Below, piece by piece: positions 33,701 through 41,900 of a stretch of DNA of 64,000 nt. The DNA lies in the NCBI GenBank assembly GCA_052084925.1, contig JBQDEV010000014.1, positions 22,483-86,482 on the forward strand, given 5' to 3'. The notes under the pieces were generated by a model, which saw nothing but the letters and a program-made list of their open reading frames with translations, was not told the DNA's origin and made no database searches. Position 1 is the stretch's first letter. The number at the start of each line of letters is the position of its first letter. Made by a program: the position numbers and the translations under genes. The DNA is from CmP2 sp052084925 (GTDB lineage: Bacteria; Actinomycetota; Actinomycetes; Actinomycetales; Micrococcaceae).

Positions 33701-33749
33701 CAGTCCGTCTAGTGGATTCTATTGACTACTAGTTGGACAGCTGTATAGA
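33701..33749 (+). promoter_or_regulatory. Promoter and candidate IclR operator for the ABC/CoA-transferase operon
   Basis: TTGACT (33722-33727), 16-base spacer, TATAGA (33744-33749). An imperfect inverted repeat brackets the -35 box: TCCGTCTAGT (33704-33713) and ACTAGTTGGA (33728-33737), 8 of 10 bases complementary. A GGGAGG site follows at 33771 before the ATG. Confidence 0.5.
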
Positions 33750-33783
33750 GTGTGGGTCAGGTCACAGCTAGGGAGGATTGGCA

Positions 33784-34539
33784 ATGTCAAGACAAGAAAC
33801 AACGGAACCGGCGATCAGAATCGTCGATGCCATCAAGCAGTACGGCGAAATGCGCGCTCTAGATCAGGTGTCGCTGGACGTCGCTCCTGGCGAAGTGGTC
33901 GCGGTGGTCGGTCCGAGCGGTTCAGGAAAATCGACATTGTGTAGATCCATCAATGGTCTCGCCGCCCTAGATGCTGGAGAGGTTCAGATCTTTGGAACGC
34001 GCCTGCCCACGCCAGGGCCGAGCCTTCAGCAAGTCCGGCAAGACGTAGGGATGGTCTTCCAACAGTTCAACTTGTTCTCACACCTCACCATTCTTGAGAA
34101 CCTGCTTCTTGCCCCGCGACTGACAGGACGAGGCAAAAAGGATCATAGAGAGCAACGCGCTCGGCAGCTTCTTGACCGAGTGGGCGTCGCGGCCCAAGCG
34201 GATAAGCGCCCCGCCCAGCTTTCGGGCGGACAGCAACAACGTGTCGCCATTGCGCGGGCGCTGATGATGGACCCTCGCGTGATGCTCTTCGACGAACCCA
34301 CGTCGGCTCTCGACCCGGAGATGGTCAGCGAAGTCCTTGACGTCATGAAGGATCTCGCAGTACAGGGCATGACCATGGTGGTCGTCACACATGAGATGGG
34401 ATTCGCCAAATCTGCTGCCGACCGGGTGATCTTCATGGATCAGGGACGCGTGATCGAAGACGCGAACCCGATCGATTTCTTTGAGAATCCTCAATCGAAC
34501 CGAGCTTCAGACTTCCTCGGCAAAGTCTTGAACCACTGA
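33784..34539 (+). CDS. Polar amino-acid-type ABC transporter ATP-binding protein
   Basis: A 251-residue GlnQ/HisP-like ATPase: Walker A GPSGSGKST, Q-loop GMVFQQFNLFSHLT, signature LSGGQQQR, Walker B VMLFDEPTSALD and switch H in VVTHEMGF. First gene of a seven-gene plus-strand operon with binding protein, two permeases, CoA-transferase, citryl-CoA-lyase-like enzyme and cyclase. The GGGAGG ribosome site is seven bases before ATG 33784. The family normally imports polar amino acids, yet the enzymes downstream handle acids, so the cargo may be an amino-acid-like carboxylate. Confidence 0.92.
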   Translation: MSRQETTEPAIRIVDAIKQYGEMRALDQVSLDVAPGEVVAVVGPSGSGKSTLCRSINGLAALDAGEVQIFGTRLPTPGPSLQQVRQDVGMVFQQFNLFSHLTILENLLLAPRLTGRGKKDHREQRARQLLDRVGVAAQADKRPAQLSGGQQQRVAIARALMMDPRVMLFDEPTSALDPEMVSEVLDVMKDLAVQGMTMVVVTHEMGFAKSAADRVIFMDQGRVIEDANPIDFFENPQSNRASDFLGKVLNH

Positions 34540-34567
34540 GCTGCGGCTGGAAGAGAAGGAACTTAGG

Positions 34568-35461
34568 ATGAGAAATCAAACCACCCGACGTGCAGGTGCC
34601 GTCGCTGCTATTTGCGCAGCCTCCGCCATGGTAGTCACAGGATGCTTCGGCACCGGGACTACAGACGGACCCTCAGTGAATACAACAGCGACTTTCGAGC
34701 CTGGGACGTCGATGCAGGAGATCTCAGATCGAGGAACTATCCGAATCGGTACAAAATTCGATCTGCCAACCATTGGCGCCAAGAATCTGCGGGGTGAGGT
34801 CGAAGGCTTCGACATCAAGATTGGGCAGCTTGTCGCAGCAGAGCTGGGGATACCAGCAGATCAGATTGAATGGGTAGAAACCGTATCTGCAAATAGGGAG
34901 CCTTACCTCCAACAGAACAAAGTTGACTTGGTCGTTGCCTACTACGCGATCACCCCGTCTCGCGAAGAGGTAGTCACTTTTGCCGGACCTTATCTTGAAG
35001 GCGGTCTGGATTTTCTTGTCAAAGAGGGAAACCCACAAGGCATCAGCGGACCTGAGGACGCCAGTGGCAACACGATCTGCGGGCAGTCTGGAAGCACCGG
35101 GCCGGCCTACCTCCATGAGCACCATCCTGAGGTCCGCCTCGTTGAATTCGACACGATGAGCAAATGCGTCGATGCACTCAAACAAGGTCAGGTAGATGGT
35201 GTGGTTCAGGCGAACCACGTTCTTCTCGCGGCGATGCAAAAGGAACCGGGTGAATTCGAACTGGTCGGGGAACAGTTCGATCCGACGGCCTTTGGGATCG
35301 GGATCCCCAAAGGTGACACGGAGATGTGTGGCTTTGTGAATGAAGTCCTTCAAGACGCCTTTGAATCAGGCGCCTACGAAGAGGCCTGGCAAGAGACAGT
35401 TGGTGAGGCTGCGCCCGACGGAGAATCGCCTGAGCAGCCAAATCTGTCGGCGTGTAAGTGA
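34568..35461 (+). CDS. ABC transporter substrate-binding lipoprotein (GluB-like)
   Basis: A 297-residue SBP_bac_3 family lipoprotein with lipobox VVTGCFG. The ligand domain shows RGTIRIGTKFDLPTIGAKN, EGFDIKIGQLVAAELG, ANREPYLQQNKVDLVVAYYAITPSREEVVTFAGPYLEGGLDFLV and ICGQSGSTGPAYL. The pattern is that of glutamate-type binding proteins, where an Arg and Asp clamp the alpha-amino acid; the Asp-rich distal clamp is not obvious. Second gene of the IclR-controlled operon. Confidence 0.9.
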   Translation: MRNQTTRRAGAVAAICAASAMVVTGCFGTGTTDGPSVNTTATFEPGTSMQEISDRGTIRIGTKFDLPTIGAKNLRGEVEGFDIKIGQLVAAELGIPADQIEWVETVSANREPYLQQNKVDLVVAYYAITPSREEVVTFAGPYLEGGLDFLVKEGNPQGISGPEDASGNTICGQSGSTGPAYLHEHHPEVRLVEFDTMSKCVDALKQGQVDGVVQANHVLLAAMQKEPGEFELVGEQFDPTAFGIGIPKGDTEMCGFVNEVLQDAFESGAYEEAWQETVGEAAPDGESPEQPNLSACK

Positions 35462-35470
35462 GGTTGTGCC

Positions 35471-36121
35471 ATGGAGAACTTACAATCTGCATTGCCCGTT
35501 CTATGGGACGGCTTCCTCGTCACGCTTCAGATAATTATCATCTCGTCCCTCGGAGCCCTTGTACTCGGCACTCTTCTCGGTTTGTCTCGAGTGAGTCCAT
35601 TTCCGAGTCTGAAGTGGTTGTCGTTTGGATACGTGCTCATCGTGAGGAACGTCCCGGCCGTGATGATGTTCTTCGTCGCGGTATTCATCTTGCCCCAGAC
35701 TGGGGTCAGGCTTCCTTACTTCTGGCTCGGAGTGATCGCGTTAACGTGCTACTTCGCAGTCTTCGTTTCAGACGCAGTGATGTCCGGTTTCCAAGCAGTC
35801 GACCGGGGCCAGATCGAGGCCGCACGTGCGCTGGGCATCCGTGACACAGACACGATGAATCGCGTGATTTTGCCGCAAGCCGTTCGTTCTGTCGTCCCGC
35901 CGTTGACTGTCGTCATCGTACAACTGGTCAAAGTGTCCGCGGTTGCTGGCGCCTTCGGTGTGGCTGAGCTGTTCATGCAGCTTGGCACGGCCATCAACGA
36001 CTATCCCTCAATTGTCATTCTGTTGCTTGTGGCGGCTTCAATCCTCTACTTGCTCATAACTATCCCGTTGGGCCGATTCGCAGTCCTCCTGGAAACACGG
36101 ATGAAGGTGGCGCATCGATGA
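35471..36121 (+). CDS. Polar amino-acid-type ABC transporter permease (GluC-like)
   Basis: A 216-residue inner membrane permease with five helices and the EAA loop (VDRGQIEAARALGIRDTDTMNRVILPQAVRSVVPPL). Short form typical of HisM/GlnP permeases (LWDGFLVTLQIIIISSLGALVLGTLLGLSR). Followed by a second permease with an ATGA overlap, so the two probably form a heterodimer. Confidence 0.92.
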   Translation: MENLQSALPVLWDGFLVTLQIIIISSLGALVLGTLLGLSRVSPFPSLKWLSFGYVLIVRNVPAVMMFFVAVFILPQTGVRLPYFWLGVIALTCYFAVFVSDAVMSGFQAVDRGQIEAARALGIRDTDTMNRVILPQAVRSVVPPLTVVIVQLVKVSAVAGAFGVAELFMQLGTAINDYPSIVILLLVAASILYLLITIPLGRFAVLLETRMKVAHR

Positions 36122-37011
36122 AGAATCTCCATGAAGCTCCGTTGACGGATCGCCAACGATGGGTCGACAAGTCAATTTGGGCGATCGCCGTCGTTGGGCT
36201 CGCTCTCGTCGTCATCTTGCTGGGACAGCAGAACTTCTGGCACCCAGACCGATGGCTGATCCTCTTCAACACGGATTTGTTGCTCTTGCTCCTCGACGGT
36301 GCCGTCAAAACCCTGTGGGTCGCCGTTGTCAGCTTGGCGATAAGCCTCGTTGTTGCCGTCATCATCGCTCGAGCGAATTACTCACGTTTCCGCTGGGTCA
36401 GATACTGCACGATCGGTTATGTCGAAGTTTTCCGAGGGCTGCCGCTCCTCCTATTGATCTTCTTCCTCTACCTGGGGTTGCCAGCCTTGGGAGTTCCCAT
36501 CAGCACCTTCTGGGCATTATGCGTCGGTATTGCACTCTTCACCTCGGCGAATCTGGCTGAAATTTTGAGGGGCGGCGTTGACTCCCTAGGGTTCGGTCAA
36601 CGTGAAGCCGCTGAATCCTTGGGCATGTCCGAGAACTCCGTGTTTATCAGAGTGCTCCTACCCCAGGCGACCAGGAATATGCTTCCCGCGGGTATTGCCC
36701 AACTGGTGATCCTCGTCAAGGAAACTTCTCTTGGATTCATCATTGGATATACCGAGCTGCTGCGAAACGGTCGCACCGCTGTCGAGTATCTGGGGAGCGG
36801 ATTCGCTCCCGCCGTCTATCTCCTGGTTGCAGTTATCTTCATCGCCATCAATTTGGGATTGACCATTCTTGCTCGCCGTGTGGGGCGCGAGAAGCAACTC
36901 CCGAAGGTTCAGCGAACTTCCCCCACGGCTACAGAACCAGGTAGCTCCTTGTCAGCAGCCGAACCCAATATTCATACGCCTCTCGACGAGGCTAAGAGCT
37001 CAACCCGTTAG
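36118..37011 (+). CDS. Polar amino-acid-type ABC transporter permease (GluD-like)
   Basis: A 297-residue permease. It has an extra N-terminal segment (residues ~15-40 hydrophobic), the His/Glu permease core (LLLLDGAVKTLWVAVVSLAISLVVAVIIARA, VEVFRGLPLLLLIFFLYLGL) and EAA loop (GFGQREAAESLGMSENSVFIRVLLPQATRNMLP). The long C-terminal tail is polar. Coupled to the partner permease by ATGA overlap; 8 bases before the CoA-transferase. Confidence 0.92.
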   Translation: MKNLHEAPLTDRQRWVDKSIWAIAVVGLALVVILLGQQNFWHPDRWLILFNTDLLLLLLDGAVKTLWVAVVSLAISLVVAVIIARANYSRFRWVRYCTIGYVEVFRGLPLLLLIFFLYLGLPALGVPISTFWALCVGIALFTSANLAEILRGGVDSLGFGQREAAESLGMSENSVFIRVLLPQATRNMLPAGIAQLVILVKETSLGFIIGYTELLRNGRTAVEYLGSGFAPAVYLLVAVIFIAINLGLTILARRVGREKQLPKVQRTSPTATEPGSSLSAAEPNIHTPLDEAKSSTR

Positions 37012-37019
37012 GAGAGCCC

Positions 37020-38288
37020 ATGTCTTACGCAGGTACTACCGCCCCGGAAGTTGAGTTGGAAGAGCAGCCAAAGTCGGCCCAAGGGGAAGGAGCGCTCCTC
37101 GAAGGTATTACGGTGCTCGATTTCACCAACGTTCTCTCCGGCCCGTTCTCCACTTACCAGCTCGGTCTTTTCGGGGCGAACGTCATCAAGATCGAAGCTC
37201 CGGAACGGGGCGACCTTGCGCGCCGGTTGGGCGCCGCCCCGGAACTCAATGAGAAGGGGTTTGGGGCCTCGTTTTTAGCTCAGAACAGTGGAAAACGATC
37301 ACTTGCGGTGAACCTCAAGACCCCCGGCGGTTTGGCCTTGATCAAGCGTCTTGTTCAAGTGTCAGACGTGGTCATCGAAAATTTTAGACCTGGTGTGATG
37401 GATCGATTGGGAATCGGGTGGGAACATCTTCGAGAGATCAACCCGAAATTGATCTACTGCTCAATCTCCGGATACGGACAAACAGGACCGCTACGAACGG
37501 CGCCCGCCTACGATCAAATCATCCAAGGCAAAGCTGGGATGATGAGTGTGACGGGCACCGAGGAATCAGGACCACTCAGGGCGGGCTTTCCCGTGGCAGA
37601 CACGTTGGGTGGCATGGCGGCTGCCTTCGGCGTTGCTTCAGCTCTCGTGAGACGAGAACGAACCGGAGTCGGAGCTTACCTGGATGTGTCCATGCTGGAA
37701 TCTGCGCTCACGGCCATGGGGTGGGTCGTCTCCAACAAGCTCATCGCAGAAAAGGACCCCGTCCAGATGGGCAATGACAATTTCACGGCGTCCCCTTCGG
37801 GCACCTTCAGCACTCGTGATGGGCAGATCAATATCGCAGCCAACGAGGACCGACAATTTCACGCACTCTGTAAGGCCATCGGCCGAGATGATCTTGTTGC
37901 CAACGAAGCCTATGCCGACCGTCGTGCACGTCTCGCCAACCGCGCGAATCTTTCCAGAGAGCTGAACGCTGCTCTAGGTAGAGAATCCACTGCGTACTGG
38001 GTTGACGTACTGTCCGCGAAGGGAGTTCCTTCCGGAGAAGTGGCAACCGTCTCGGAAGCGCTTGAGTCCGAGCAAATTAAGGCGCGAGGATTCGTCCACG
38101 AAGTGGAAAGTCCTATAGGTCGAAAACATTCTGTTCGCGTCCTCGGAAGTCCGATTACCGTTGACCGTGAGCCGTGCGCTCCTGCCGGAAAATCCCCTGC
38201 GCTGGGAGAGACCACTGACGCGCTACTGAGCTCCCTGGGAGTCCTCCCGGAGCAGATCGCGGAGCTTCGCAAGGAGGGAGCAATTTGA
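37020..38288 (+). CDS. Class III (CaiB/BaiF) CoA-transferase, second paralogue
   Basis: A 422-residue family III CoA-transferase: EGITVLDFTNVLSGPFSTYQLGLFGANVIKIEAPERGDLAR, NSGKRSLAVNLKTPGG, VVIENFRPGVMDRLG, SGYGQTGPLRTAPAYDQIIQG, and the catalytic Asp in FPVADTLGGM (D194). Only moderately similar to the copy at 28395, so not a recent duplicate. The stop is overlapped by the TTG start of the citryl-CoA-lyase-like gene (TTGA). The pair probably makes and then splits a CoA thioester. GGAGAG precedes the ATG. Confidence 0.9.
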   Translation: MSYAGTTAPEVELEEQPKSAQGEGALLEGITVLDFTNVLSGPFSTYQLGLFGANVIKIEAPERGDLARRLGAAPELNEKGFGASFLAQNSGKRSLAVNLKTPGGLALIKRLVQVSDVVIENFRPGVMDRLGIGWEHLREINPKLIYCSISGYGQTGPLRTAPAYDQIIQGKAGMMSVTGTEESGPLRAGFPVADTLGGMAAAFGVASALVRRERTGVGAYLDVSMLESALTAMGWVVSNKLIAEKDPVQMGNDNFTASPSGTFSTRDGQINIAANEDRQFHALCKAIGRDDLVANEAYADRRARLANRANLSRELNAALGRESTAYWVDVLSAKGVPSGEVATVSEALESEQIKARGFVHEVESPIGRKHSVRVLGSPITVDREPCAPAGKSPALGETTDALLSSLGVLPEQIAELRKEGAI

Positions 38289-39151
38289 GCCAGCATCTCA
38301 ACGACACCGAAAATATAGTGACCGATCAGCGAGTATCGGAATGGTGGGACACTGCGATTACTCACATTCAGCCCAACCACATCGGATTGCGCGGGTACCC
38401 GATCGAAGAACTTATCGAGCAGGGCACATTCGTGGAAACGATCTGGTTGCTGCTCAAAGGTGAGTTGCCCGAGCCCTCTCAGGTCCGCCTACTTGAGGCG
38501 GCCCTGGTTTCATCTGTCGACCATGGTCCACAAGCGCCTTCTATCGCGGCAGCTCGTATGGCAGCGACGACCGGGGTGGGTCTCAACAATGCTGTCGCAA
38601 CAGGGATCAATTTACTAGGTGACGTCCATGGCGGAGCCGGGCAGCAATGCGTCGACCTTCTTCACCGGATTCGAGAACTGGCGACGGCAAATGGCATTGA
38701 AATCGAAGCGGCTGCACAACTGGTAGTTGACGAGTACAAGGCTGAGAAGAATTTCATTCCGGGCTTCGGGCATCGGTTTCACCAGCGAGATCCCCGACGC
38801 GCCCCGCTCCTCGGGTTGGTCGCGAGTCAGGTCGACAAGGGAACGTTCGAAGGATGGGCGCTCCGTGCGGGATTAGCTATCGAATCGGCCCTGGCGAAGG
38901 ACCCTTCCAAGTCCATTCCGATGAACATCGACGGTGCCACGGCCGTGATTTATGCCGAGCTTGGTTTTAGCCCCGATCTGGCCCGAGGTCTCTTCGTACT
39001 CTCCCGTGGGGTGGGCATCCTTGCCCACGCATTCGAAGAATCGACGTCGGGGGCTCGAATCAAAGGACCGATTCCCAAGTCCTACCTCGCCGCATACTCG
39101 GGGCCAGGCGAACGACACGTGCCGGAGCGAAGGGATGCATCAGTTGAATAA
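38285..39151 (+). CDS. Citryl-CoA lyase-like protein (citrate synthase superfamily, short form)
   Basis: A 288-residue protein of the citrate synthase fold, lacking the N-terminal region of true synthases (about 430 residues) and closest in form to the citryl-CoA-lyase part of ATP-citrate lyase. Motifs: HIQPNHIGLRGYPIEELI at the start; LLGDVHGGAGQQ (H115), IPGFGHRFHQRDPRR (H163) and PMNIDGATAVIYAELG (D216), the His-His-Asp triad of the family. It should cleave (or form) a citryl-CoA-like ester to acetyl-CoA and an oxo-acid. Start is TTG overlapping the preceding stop. With the CoA-transferase upstream this implies activation then cleavage of a tricarboxylate-like acid. Confidence 0.86.
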   Translation: MSQHLNDTENIVTDQRVSEWWDTAITHIQPNHIGLRGYPIEELIEQGTFVETIWLLLKGELPEPSQVRLLEAALVSSVDHGPQAPSIAAARMAATTGVGLNNAVATGINLLGDVHGGAGQQCVDLLHRIRELATANGIEIEAAAQLVVDEYKAEKNFIPGFGHRFHQRDPRRAPLLGLVASQVDKGTFEGWALRAGLAIESALAKDPSKSIPMNIDGATAVIYAELGFSPDLARGLFVLSRGVGILAHAFEESTSGARIKGPIPKSYLAAYSGPGERHVPERRDASVE

Positions 39152-40106
39152 CTTTCCTTCGTACAGAGAACTTTCAGAACGGAAAGATGCGCCGCGGGGC
39201 TCAACTTGGGGACTCTTCGGTTCAGATGATTGTCGCGGTACACTCAACCTCATCGGCTCTGATGAAATCACAGCGGCGTCCAAACTAGTACGCGAAGGCC
39301 GATCCTTTGGACTGGACTATCCTCTGGATACTTTCGACCCGCCACTCGCGGCGACTCGTAAACTGCCGGAGCAGTCGGTTTTCTCACGACATCAAGCCCA
39401 CCGTGACGAATTCTTGACGCTCTACACACAGGCGTCAAGCCAAATCGATGGATTGCGCCATCGACGACACGCGAGCCATGGGTTCTACAACGGTTGGTCC
39501 GATGCAGACGTCGACGACCATTCTGCGCTTGGCGTCAGCGCGTGGGGAGATCCAGGAATCGTTGGACGTGGAGTACTCGTTGATTTAGAAGGACACTACG
39601 AGTCGACTGGGCGAGAAATTCGACATCAACAAGGTCATCGATTCACTTTGAAGGACCTCAGCGATACTTGCGAACAGGGTGGTCTGAATATTGCCAAGGG
39701 CGACATGCTTGTATTCAATACGGGATGGTCTGCCTGGTATCTCAATCTGAGCTTGGCACAACGAGCCGAGGTTCGTCGCCACAAGCACTTTTCCGGATTC
39801 GAGCAAGATCGAAAACTGATCGAGTGGTGCTGGGATCATGGAGTCGCAGGCCTTTTCTCCGATAGTTACGCTCTCGAGGCGTTGCCCGCGAACCCAGACT
39901 CAGACTTCGCCGACAACCTTGACCACGGCATGATGCACCAAGAGCTTCTCGCGCTCATGGGCTACCCGATCGGAGAACTCTGGCGAGTTGATGACCTTGC
40001 GAGGCATTGCCGGGCCACTGGTCGATACGAGTTCATGCTGACGCTCAAGCCGCTCAACATGCCCGGTGGAGTGGGATCACCGTGCAATGCGATCGCATTG
40101 ATGTGA
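39135..40106 (+). CDS. Cyclase family (PF04199, kynurenine-formamidase-like) hydrolase
   Basis: A 323-residue cytoplasmic metal-dependent hydrolase of the putative-cyclase family: SSQIDGLRHRRHASHGFYNG (metal-binding Q-x-D-x-L-x-H pattern), GIVGRGVLVDLEGH, ILKGDMLVFNTGW-like NIAKGDMLVFNTGWSAW, and a closing PLNMPGGVGSPCNAIALM, which is typical. Members open amides, lactones or imides. ATG 39135 lies inside the end of the lyase gene (17-base overlap). Last gene of the operon; perhaps it releases the free acid from a cyclic precursor before CoA activation (inference). Confidence 0.85.
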   Translation: MHQLNNFPSYRELSERKDAPRGSTWGLFGSDDCRGTLNLIGSDEITAASKLVREGRSFGLDYPLDTFDPPLAATRKLPEQSVFSRHQAHRDEFLTLYTQASSQIDGLRHRRHASHGFYNGWSDADVDDHSALGVSAWGDPGIVGRGVLVDLEGHYESTGREIRHQQGHRFTLKDLSDTCEQGGLNIAKGDMLVFNTGWSAWYLNLSLAQRAEVRRHKHFSGFEQDRKLIEWCWDHGVAGLFSDSYALEALPANPDSDFADNLDHGMMHQELLALMGYPIGELWRVDDLARHCRATGRYEFMLTLKPLNMPGGVGSPCNAIALM

Positions 40107-40144
40107 ACTCGTCGTTTGGACCTGCACGTTGCAGAGCCGAGCTT

Positions 40145-41017
40145 CTAGCGTCGGCGGCCGCGGGTGCCCTTCTTCGGGCTGTTCTTCGCGCCATTCTTGC
40201 CGGCGCCGCGGTTGCTGTTCCCCGCAGGACGGCCAGCGTGTTTGCCTGATTTCTGCGCCGCAGACTGCTTCTGCTGCTGGTTCGCCTCGGGTACCGCGGA
40301 GCTGCGCGAGGACGAGGGGCGCCGCCCGCGGGCCACACCGATGAAGTCCTGCACGAGCTCCGAGTCCAGGTCGCGGCGCCAGGCCAGGGCCACCTGCCAG
40401 CCGAGGTGGGCCTCATCCGGGACCAGTGGCAGGGTCACCAGGTCGCGGCGGCCGAACATCCGGGCCACCGAGGCCGGCAGCACGGTGTAGCCGGCACCGG
40501 AGGCCACGATCTCTAGGGCCATTCGCTCCCCCGCACCCGGCTGTTCCGGGGCGTCCAGGGGATCAGCATCGGAGGCGAGCGCCGGGGCGAAATCCGCCGG
40601 ATTCACGGCAGCCTCGTCAAGCGCCTCGAGCTCCTCAGCGGGCAGCGGCCCATCCGCGTCTGGATCCCAGGCGGCGAGCACGTGGTCCCGGCCCACACAG
40701 ACCACCGGCTGCTCCTCATACAGGGTGACCACGTGCACCTGCTCCGGGCCGACGTCGAGACTCCGGAGGTGCTCGGTGGCGGTGCTATCCAGCCGCCAGC
40801 GCAGATATCCCAGTTGCGGGATGCCGCGCGGGGCCGCGCCGTCCTCGGGGGTGCGCAGGTGCAGCGCCTGGGCGGAGGAGTCCTGATTCACCAGCTGCAC
40901 GGCCCGGTGCCGGGAGGTGAAGCGGTCCACCCATTTCGACGGGGTGGCGCCCGGAATCGTGACGATGAACAGGGTTTCGGCAACGGTGTTCTCGGCAGCT
41001 CCGGACACATCAGTCAT
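40145..41017 (-). CDS. LysR-type effector-domain protein without HTH, basic tail
   Basis: A 290-residue protein. Residues ~10-225 resemble a LysR substrate-binding domain (TLFIVTIPGATPSKWVDRF, VHVVTLYEEQPVVCVGRDHVL, MALEIVASGAGYTVLPASVARMFGRRDLVTLPLVPDEAHLGWQVALAWRRD) but no winged HTH precedes it. The C-terminal ~60 residues are Lys/Arg/Gly/Ser-rich and disordered (AGRPAGNSNRGAGKNG, KKGTRGRRR), likely to bind nucleic acid non-specifically. ATG 41017 is used. Monocistronic. Its target is unknown. Confidence 0.8.
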   Translation of the reverse strand: MTDVSGAAENTVAETLFIVTIPGATPSKWVDRFTSRHRAVQLVNQDSSAQALHLRTPEDGAAPRGIPQLGYLRWRLDSTATEHLRSLDVGPEQVHVVTLYEEQPVVCVGRDHVLAAWDPDADGPLPAEELEALDEAAVNPADFAPALASDADPLDAPEQPGAGERMALEIVASGAGYTVLPASVARMFGRRDLVTLPLVPDEAHLGWQVALAWRRDLDSELVQDFIGVARGRRPSSSRSSAVPEANQQQKQSAAQKSGKHAGRPAGNSNRGAGKNGAKNSPKKGTRGRRR

Positions 41018-41140
41018 GCACCCAGCGTAATAGCTCGAATGGCTCGTCACTGATCGAGGTTCGGGAAAGCCCGGTATTCCGTCGCCTTTGGAATGGGCAT
41101 GTTTCCTGAACATCGGCGCCTATCAAACGAAGTGGATACA

Positions 41141-41185
41141 GCAGCGGGCGCGGCCGAGAGGGAATCTCTCGACCGCGCCCGCTGC
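41141..41185 (-). terminator. Strong hairpin terminator downstream of the YceI gene
   Basis: A 13-bp GC stem (GCAGCGGGCGCGG with its complement, 41141-41153 and 41173-41185) plus six further pairs after one mismatch, and a 5-nt loop. It lies 40 bases beyond the YceI stop on the minus strand. Confidence 0.75.
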
Positions 41186-41223
41186 GCGTCAGATGCGGTG
41201 ATGAGCCTGAGTGAAGGCCTCTA

Positions 41224-41772
41224 TCAGGCGGCGTCGCCGGGAAGAACGAAGGAAGCGTCGATCTCGATCTTCACCTTGTCGCCCACCAGCACGCCACCGG
41301 CCTCGAGGGCAGCGTTCCAGGTCAGGCCGAACTCCTTGCGGGAGATCTCGCCCTTGGCCTCGAAGCCAGCGCGGGTCATGCCGAAGGGATCGACGGTCTG
41401 GCCGCCGAATTCGCCTTTGAGCTCCACGGTCTGGGTGTTGCCCAGGATCTGCAGGTCGCCAACCAGGGTGAACTCTTCGCCGTCGAAGTCCTTGATCTCG
41501 GTGGAGACGAAGGTCATGTGGGGGTGGTTCTCGACGTCGAAGAAGTCGGCCGACTTCAGGTGGCCGTCGCGGTTCTCGTCGCGGGTGTTGATCGAAGCCA
41601 GGTCGACGGTGACGTCAATCTTGGAGTCGGAGAAGTTCTCGCCCACCACAGCGGAGCCGCTGACGGTGTTGAACGAGCCGCGCACCTTGGAGATGCCGGC
41701 GTGGCGAACGATGAAGTTCACCTCGGAGTGGGAGATGTCGAGGTTCCAGGTGCCTGCGGTCAGCTGAGCCAT
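41224..41772 (-). CDS. YceI family protein
   Basis: A 182-residue lipocalin-like beta-barrel protein: GTWNLDISHSEVNFIVRHAGISKVRGSFNTVSGSAV, SKIDVTVDLASINTRDENRDGHLKSADFFDVENHPHMTFVST, then FGLTWNAALEAGGVLVGDKVKIEID. No signal peptide, so cytoplasmic, as in many actinobacteria. The family binds isoprenoid or other lipids. Start fixed by AAGGAGG eight bases before the ATG. Monocistronic. Confidence 0.93.
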   Translation of the reverse strand: MAQLTAGTWNLDISHSEVNFIVRHAGISKVRGSFNTVSGSAVVGENFSDSKIDVTVDLASINTRDENRDGHLKSADFFDVENHPHMTFVSTEIKDFDGEEFTLVGDLQILGNTQTVELKGEFGGQTVDPFGMTRAGFEAKGEISRKEFGLTWNAALEAGGVLVGDKVKIEIDASFVLPGDAA

Positions 41773-41900
41773 GATGTTGTCCTCCTTGAAGAACGTCTGG
41801 GGTATTTCAAAATTGTACGAACACCGAGCATAACCATGATGCCCTGCGGATCTATTCCCTGTCCGCGAAAAATTCTTGAATAATTTTTCGCGCGGCCCGA

